Assembly: GCF_026250525.1 (NCBI RefSeq)
Contig: NZ_CP111043.1
Span: 1,225,421-1,289,420, forward strand
Direction of reading: 5' to 3'
DNA length: 64,000 nucleotides
Source of the DNA: Chondrinema litorale
GTDB taxonomy: Bacteria > Bacteroidota > Bacteroidia > Cytophagales > Flammeovirgaceae
This document shows positions 61,056 to 64,000 of the stretch, piece after piece (positions within the stretch are counted from its first letter, which is position 1; each line of letters opens with the position of its first letter). The notes under the pieces are model-generated. The model worked only from the letters and a program-made list of their open reading frames with translations, had not been told where the DNA came from and did no database searches. The translations under genes and the position numbers were made by a program.

Positions 61056-63524
61056 CTATTTATCTAGCATTACTTTCTGCTGAAGTACTTCTCCATCTCT
61101 TTCGATATTGATAATGTACATGCCTTCTGCCATGCCATTAGCTTTCCATTTTAAACTTTGCGTTCCGGCAGACATTTGTTTTTCTACAACTGTAGCTACT
61201 TTTTTACCAGCCATGTCGTGTACAGAAACTTTTACCATACCCGCAGTTTTTAGGCTAAAGTTGATATTGAATATCTCGTCTGATGGATTAGGATAAATAT
61301 TAAAGCTTTCTACAAAGCTGCTAACTTTTGGCGGTGGAGGAGGAATAATAGATTCCATTTTCTCTTCTACTTCTATCACTTCAGGAACTTCTACTACCTC
61401 TGGTACTTCAACCACTTCTATTGGAGAAGCCACTACTTCTATTTCTGGTAAGTCTTCAATAAGTGCGATTTTTTCTTCGCCTTCTTTTACTTCTACAATT
61501 TTAACACCTGGTTTTGTATACACCATTACAGCACCACCAGTTGGTTTTACATTTCCTACTTTTTCGAGAATTATTCCATCTCCTTTTATCACATCAACTC
61601 TATCAATTACACTTGGAGAAAGATTATGAATTTTTTCTGCAGTTACTTCTTCATCATTCAAGAAATATCTCAATGTCATTTTCTCATCTATCGGAACTTC
61701 TATTTCCTCTTCTTCTACAAGTGTTTCAAGTTCCATTCCTTTTTTCAAAGTAATCTTAACCACTCCATTTTTACCCTTTTCACCATATTGATTAATGGCT
61801 GTTTGCCCTTTAAGTACATCAATTTTTTCTATGTTTGATGGAGTTATTTCTTTGATTCTAAGAGAGGGAACAACAATACCATCCACGATATATATTGGCT
61901 CTTGTTCCATACCAACTACTTTTACATTACTAGTAGACGAGGTTTTATCACTTCTAATTCTAATAGCTACTTTTGTAGTATCTGAATTATTTGTTGAAGA
62001 CCTCACTCTAAAAACACCTCCTGTTGTATCCATTTTAGAAAGTGTTTTTTCTGCTATCTTTTTAACATGAAGCTTTAATGTATCTCCATTACTACCCACC
62101 TGATTCTTCTCTACAAAAAAGTGAGTGGTAGAGTCGAGCATAATTACTTCTTCATCGCTTTCAGTATTCCAAACATCTACTCTGTATTTACCTGACTTGT
62201 GTAAGGAATCTGTTTGGCTAAAAGAGAGCTCTTGTATATTTACCGCCGAGCTATCTCCTGATAAAATAAACTCAAATTTAGCATTGTCTTTACCATTTAA
62301 CTTTAAGGTATCACCCGTCATCTGTAATACTTTCACTTTCTTCTTTGTAGTATCGTTTAGCGAAAAGTGAACAGAACTAGTTACTTCTTTAAGTTCTTGA
62401 TTTTCTTGTGCTTTTCCTGAACTAACCACCATAAAAAATCCGGCACTTAAGATTAAAAATGATGCTAAAAATTTGCCGGTGAGTTCACGGGTAAAATAAT
62501 GAGATGCTACATAAGGATTCCCTTTCGGGTTAGCATGCTCGTGCGTTTTGTTTACTTGTTTCATAATTCTTTTAATTCTGAATAAAACACTACCTTTTTT
62601 GCCAGTTGCAGCCAATGCATTGTGGGGCACATTAACTGCATGTCCGGCACTAACCAAACCAGTAAGACTTGCCAGCGCCTGTATATAAACTTTGTGATTT
62701 TGAATTACTGAAATAGCCAGATCGTCGCAACTGTTTTCGCGCTCCTCGTTTATCCAACTGCTCATCCACCATACTGATGGATTAAAGAATAGTAAAATCT
62801 CTATAACAGATTGCATTAGATTTACCAGATAATCGTGTCGCTTAACATGCGCTAATTCGTGTGCAATAATGCTGTCTACCTCGCTTAGAGGCATTTGCGA
62901 AAGCACACTCAGCGGCATAAGTACAATGGGTTTTACCCAACCGATAAGCGTAGGTACTTCTATGTTATTAGTAACTACAAAGCTTATCTTTTTCTGAATA
63001 CCCATTTTACCAGCAATCTCTTTCATTCTACTTTGCCATTTCTCGGGAGCAGGTGTATGCTCTTTTTTTAGTTTGTTGATGTACAAAAGTCCACTCGCAA
63101 AGCGCATAGAAAGCAACATAGCGCCTACCAACCAGCAAAGCGAAATCGCATAATGATATTGATGAACAAAACCGAGCATGGTATTAAACACAAGCATACT
63201 AGGAGAAAACCAGCTTGTTTCTTGCACCGGACTTTGCCCATTTTGCACCATGTTATACAGTATACTTATATCTGCTGATTCTGTATTGAGTGCTTGTAAC
63301 TCTTGCTGATATAGCCATGTAAAAGTTCCCGCAAAAAGCAGCAGTTGAACAAACATGGTACTAGTTGCCGCCAAATAGCGATTTCTAGCACTGCTCCTTT
63401 CCATCATCTTAAGCGAGATGCTTAAAACAACTACCAGCAATAAACCTTGCCATAGCGAATGCAGCATGGCTTCGCTAAATGCTGAGGTAAAAACACTTAT
63501 TTCATTAATCAGAGATTGATTCAT
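61056..63524 (-). CDS. M56 metallopeptidase sensor with plug-like and type-IX sorting domains
   Basis: 822 residues. BlaR1-type start AMLHSLWQGLLLVVVLSISL, three helices, and zinc protease IIAHELAHVKRHDYLVNL (HExxH ~220) with ERENSCDDLAI. The sensor part is long and includes a TonB-dependent-receptor plug-like repeat twice: PIYIVDGIVVPSLRIKEI...KIDVLKG and then YFLNDEEVTAEKI...RVDVIKG. A proline/VPEV-rich linker leads to FNIYPNPSDEIFNINF...GMYIINIERDG, the type-A Por secretion sorting domain. It begins inside the blaI gene (20-bp overlap). Confidence 0.88.
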   Translation of the reverse strand: MNQSLINEISVFTSAFSEAMLHSLWQGLLLVVVLSISLKMMERSSARNRYLAATSTMFVQLLLFAGTFTWLYQQELQALNTESADISILYNMVQNGQSPVQETSWFSPSMLVFNTMLGFVHQYHYAISLCWLVGAMLLSMRFASGLLYINKLKKEHTPAPEKWQSRMKEIAGKMGIQKKISFVVTNNIEVPTLIGWVKPIVLMPLSVLSQMPLSEVDSIIAHELAHVKRHDYLVNLMQSVIEILLFFNPSVWWMSSWINEERENSCDDLAISVIQNHKVYIQALASLTGLVSAGHAVNVPHNALAATGKKGSVLFRIKRIMKQVNKTHEHANPKGNPYVASHYFTRELTGKFLASFLILSAGFFMVVSSGKAQENQELKEVTSSVHFSLNDTTKKKVKVLQMTGDTLKLNGKDNAKFEFILSGDSSAVNIQELSFSQTDSLHKSGKYRVDVWNTESDEEVIMLDSTTHFFVEKNQVGSNGDTLKLHVKKIAEKTLSKMDTTGGVFRVRSSTNNSDTTKVAIRIRSDKTSSTSNVKVVGMEQEPIYIVDGIVVPSLRIKEITPSNIEKIDVLKGQTAINQYGEKGKNGVVKITLKKGMELETLVEEEEIEVPIDEKMTLRYFLNDEEVTAEKIHNLSPSVIDRVDVIKGDGIILEKVGNVKPTGGAVMVYTKPGVKIVEVKEGEEKIALIEDLPEIEVVASPIEVVEVPEVVEVPEVIEVEEKMESIIPPPPPKVSSFVESFNIYPNPSDEIFNINFSLKTAGMVKVSVHDMAGKKVATVVEKQMSAGTQSLKWKANGMAEGMYIINIERDGEVLQQKVMLDK

Positions 63525-63906
63525 CGTTATTATCTTTTTCGAGATTTTTCAGTAGTTCTTGTATTTCTTTTAGCTCTTCTGGTGAAGACTTTTTTCTGCC
63601 CAATGCCTGCAACATCAGTTTTGAAGCAGAACCTTTAAATACTTTATCTATAAACCGATCGAGTAATTCTTGCTGAATATCGTTCTCCCCTACTTCGGCA
63701 TTGTATAAATGAGTTTTGCCACTTTTTTCGCGGCTAACAAGCCCTTTATCAAACATAATCTGCATGAGTTTCAGCGTGGTGGTATAACCTGTTTCCCTTT
63801 TCTGGTTCAACACATCGTTTACCTCTCTCACTGTTCTCGGGCTGTTTTCCCAAAGTACCTGAAGTATTTCTAGCTCTGAGTCTGTCGGTTTTGGAAATTT
63901 TTTCAT
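63505..63906 (-). CDS. BlaI/MecI/CopY-family repressor (second)
   Basis: 133 residues. Winged helix MKKFPKPTDSELEILQVLWENSPRTVREV...TGYTTTLKLMQIMFDKGLVSREKSGKTHLYNAEV, then DIQQELLDRFIDKVFKGSASKLMLQAL and a charged tail. Overlaps the M56 gene by 20 bp, so the repressor and its probable antirepressor are made together. Autorepression is indicated by two TACGAA-N4-TTCGTA boxes at the promoter. Confidence 0.93.
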   Translation of the reverse strand: MKKFPKPTDSELEILQVLWENSPRTVREVNDVLNQKRETGYTTTLKLMQIMFDKGLVSREKSGKTHLYNAEVGENDIQQELLDRFIDKVFKGSASKLMLQALGRKKSSPEELKEIQELLKNLEKDNNDESISD

Positions 63907-63911
63907 TTATC

Positions 63912-63982
63912 TACGAATTAATTCGTAACAAATGTAAGAAGGAGATTTAAACAAGTCAAGTCTTTCTACGAAAAACTTCGTA
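63912..63982 (-). promoter_or_regulatory. Promoter and two operator boxes of the second BlaI/M56 operon
   Basis: On the minus strand: TTG (63959-63957), a 20-bp spacer, and a perfect -7 box TACATTTG (63936-63929). Box 1, a perfect 16-bp palindrome TACGAATTAATTCGTA (63912-63927), covers the expected start of transcription. Box 2, TACGAAAAACTTCGTA (63967-63982), sits just upstream of the -33 element. The boxes differ in sequence from the AACTG...CAGTT boxes of the first BlaI system. Confidence 0.78.
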
Positions 63983-64000
63983 TAAAGATAAAATTTCTTT

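Overview
This 64-kb window comes from an AT-rich, non-spore-forming member of the Bacteroidota, most likely a gliding Cytophagales/Flammeovirgaceae-type bacterium. The support is GldC, a Por/type-IX-secretion C-terminal sorting domain, several BlaI/M56 regulator pairs, 7TMR-DISM and DUF3108 proteins, the absence of Shine-Dalgarno sequences, and promoters that fit TTG-N20-TAnnTTTG. I cannot name the genus. No rRNA, tRNA or CRISPR array was seen. Most of the window is chromosomal housekeeping and accessory metabolism; the one clear mobile element is an ISAs1-type insertion sequence.

Layout. 1-5.7 kb: the 3' part of dapA, a CbpA-like J-protein, a small heat-shock protein, an SDR, an ABM protein, gldC and a glycerophosphodiester phosphodiesterase lipoprotein. 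6.0-9.7 kb: a five-gene operon for non-phosphorylating L-fucose oxidation, without the fuconate dehydratase. 9.7-17.9 kb: a chemosensory operon (mcp-cheW-cheY-cheA-cheC-like) whose receptor is soluble and carries eight PAS domains. 18.2-27.5 kb: DUF3108, TatD, FabI, a 7TMR-DISM/SpoIIE phosphatase, YceI, a PTH2-like protein, DoxX, a DUF1080 protein and an L,D-transpeptidase. 27.7-30.6 kb: umuD and a umuC split by the insertion sequence, which left an 11-bp target duplication. 31-33 kb: a T4-like RNA-repair pair (RNA ligase plus polynucleotide kinase/phosphatase). 33.6-38.4 kb: a BlaI repressor, two tandem M56 sensor paralogues, and debris of a duplicated blaI beside duplicated small membrane-protein genes. 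38.5-51.5 kb: glucose-dehydrogenase-like SDR, ECF sigma factor with membrane partner, HD protein, LysE exporter, AraC regulators, a PLP decarboxylase and several exported proteins of unknown role. 51.6-52.9 kb: two genes broken by single frameshifts. 53-60.9 kb: lipoproteins, DUF4259, a TonB-like protein, an S41 protease, an HD nucleotidase, two RlaP-type nucleotidyltransferases and a second ECF sigma/membrane pair. 61-64 kb: a second BlaI/M56 pair, the M56 protein carrying plug-like and sorting domains, with a clear promoter/operator.

The most unusual items are: (i) a dispersed intergenic element, present at about 25.3, 30.8 and 39.4 kb, in which a hairpin loop is complementary to a flanking hexamer and the pairing is kept despite base changes; (ii) RNA-repair functions (ligase, PNKP, two RlaP proteins, HD) in two clusters; (iii) operator boxes of two different BlaI systems that sit exactly on readable promoters; (iv) an orphan plus-strand terminator with a promoter-like box upstream, suggesting a roughly 100-nt RNA at 3.65-3.75 kb; (v) an insertion in umuC that precise excision would repair.
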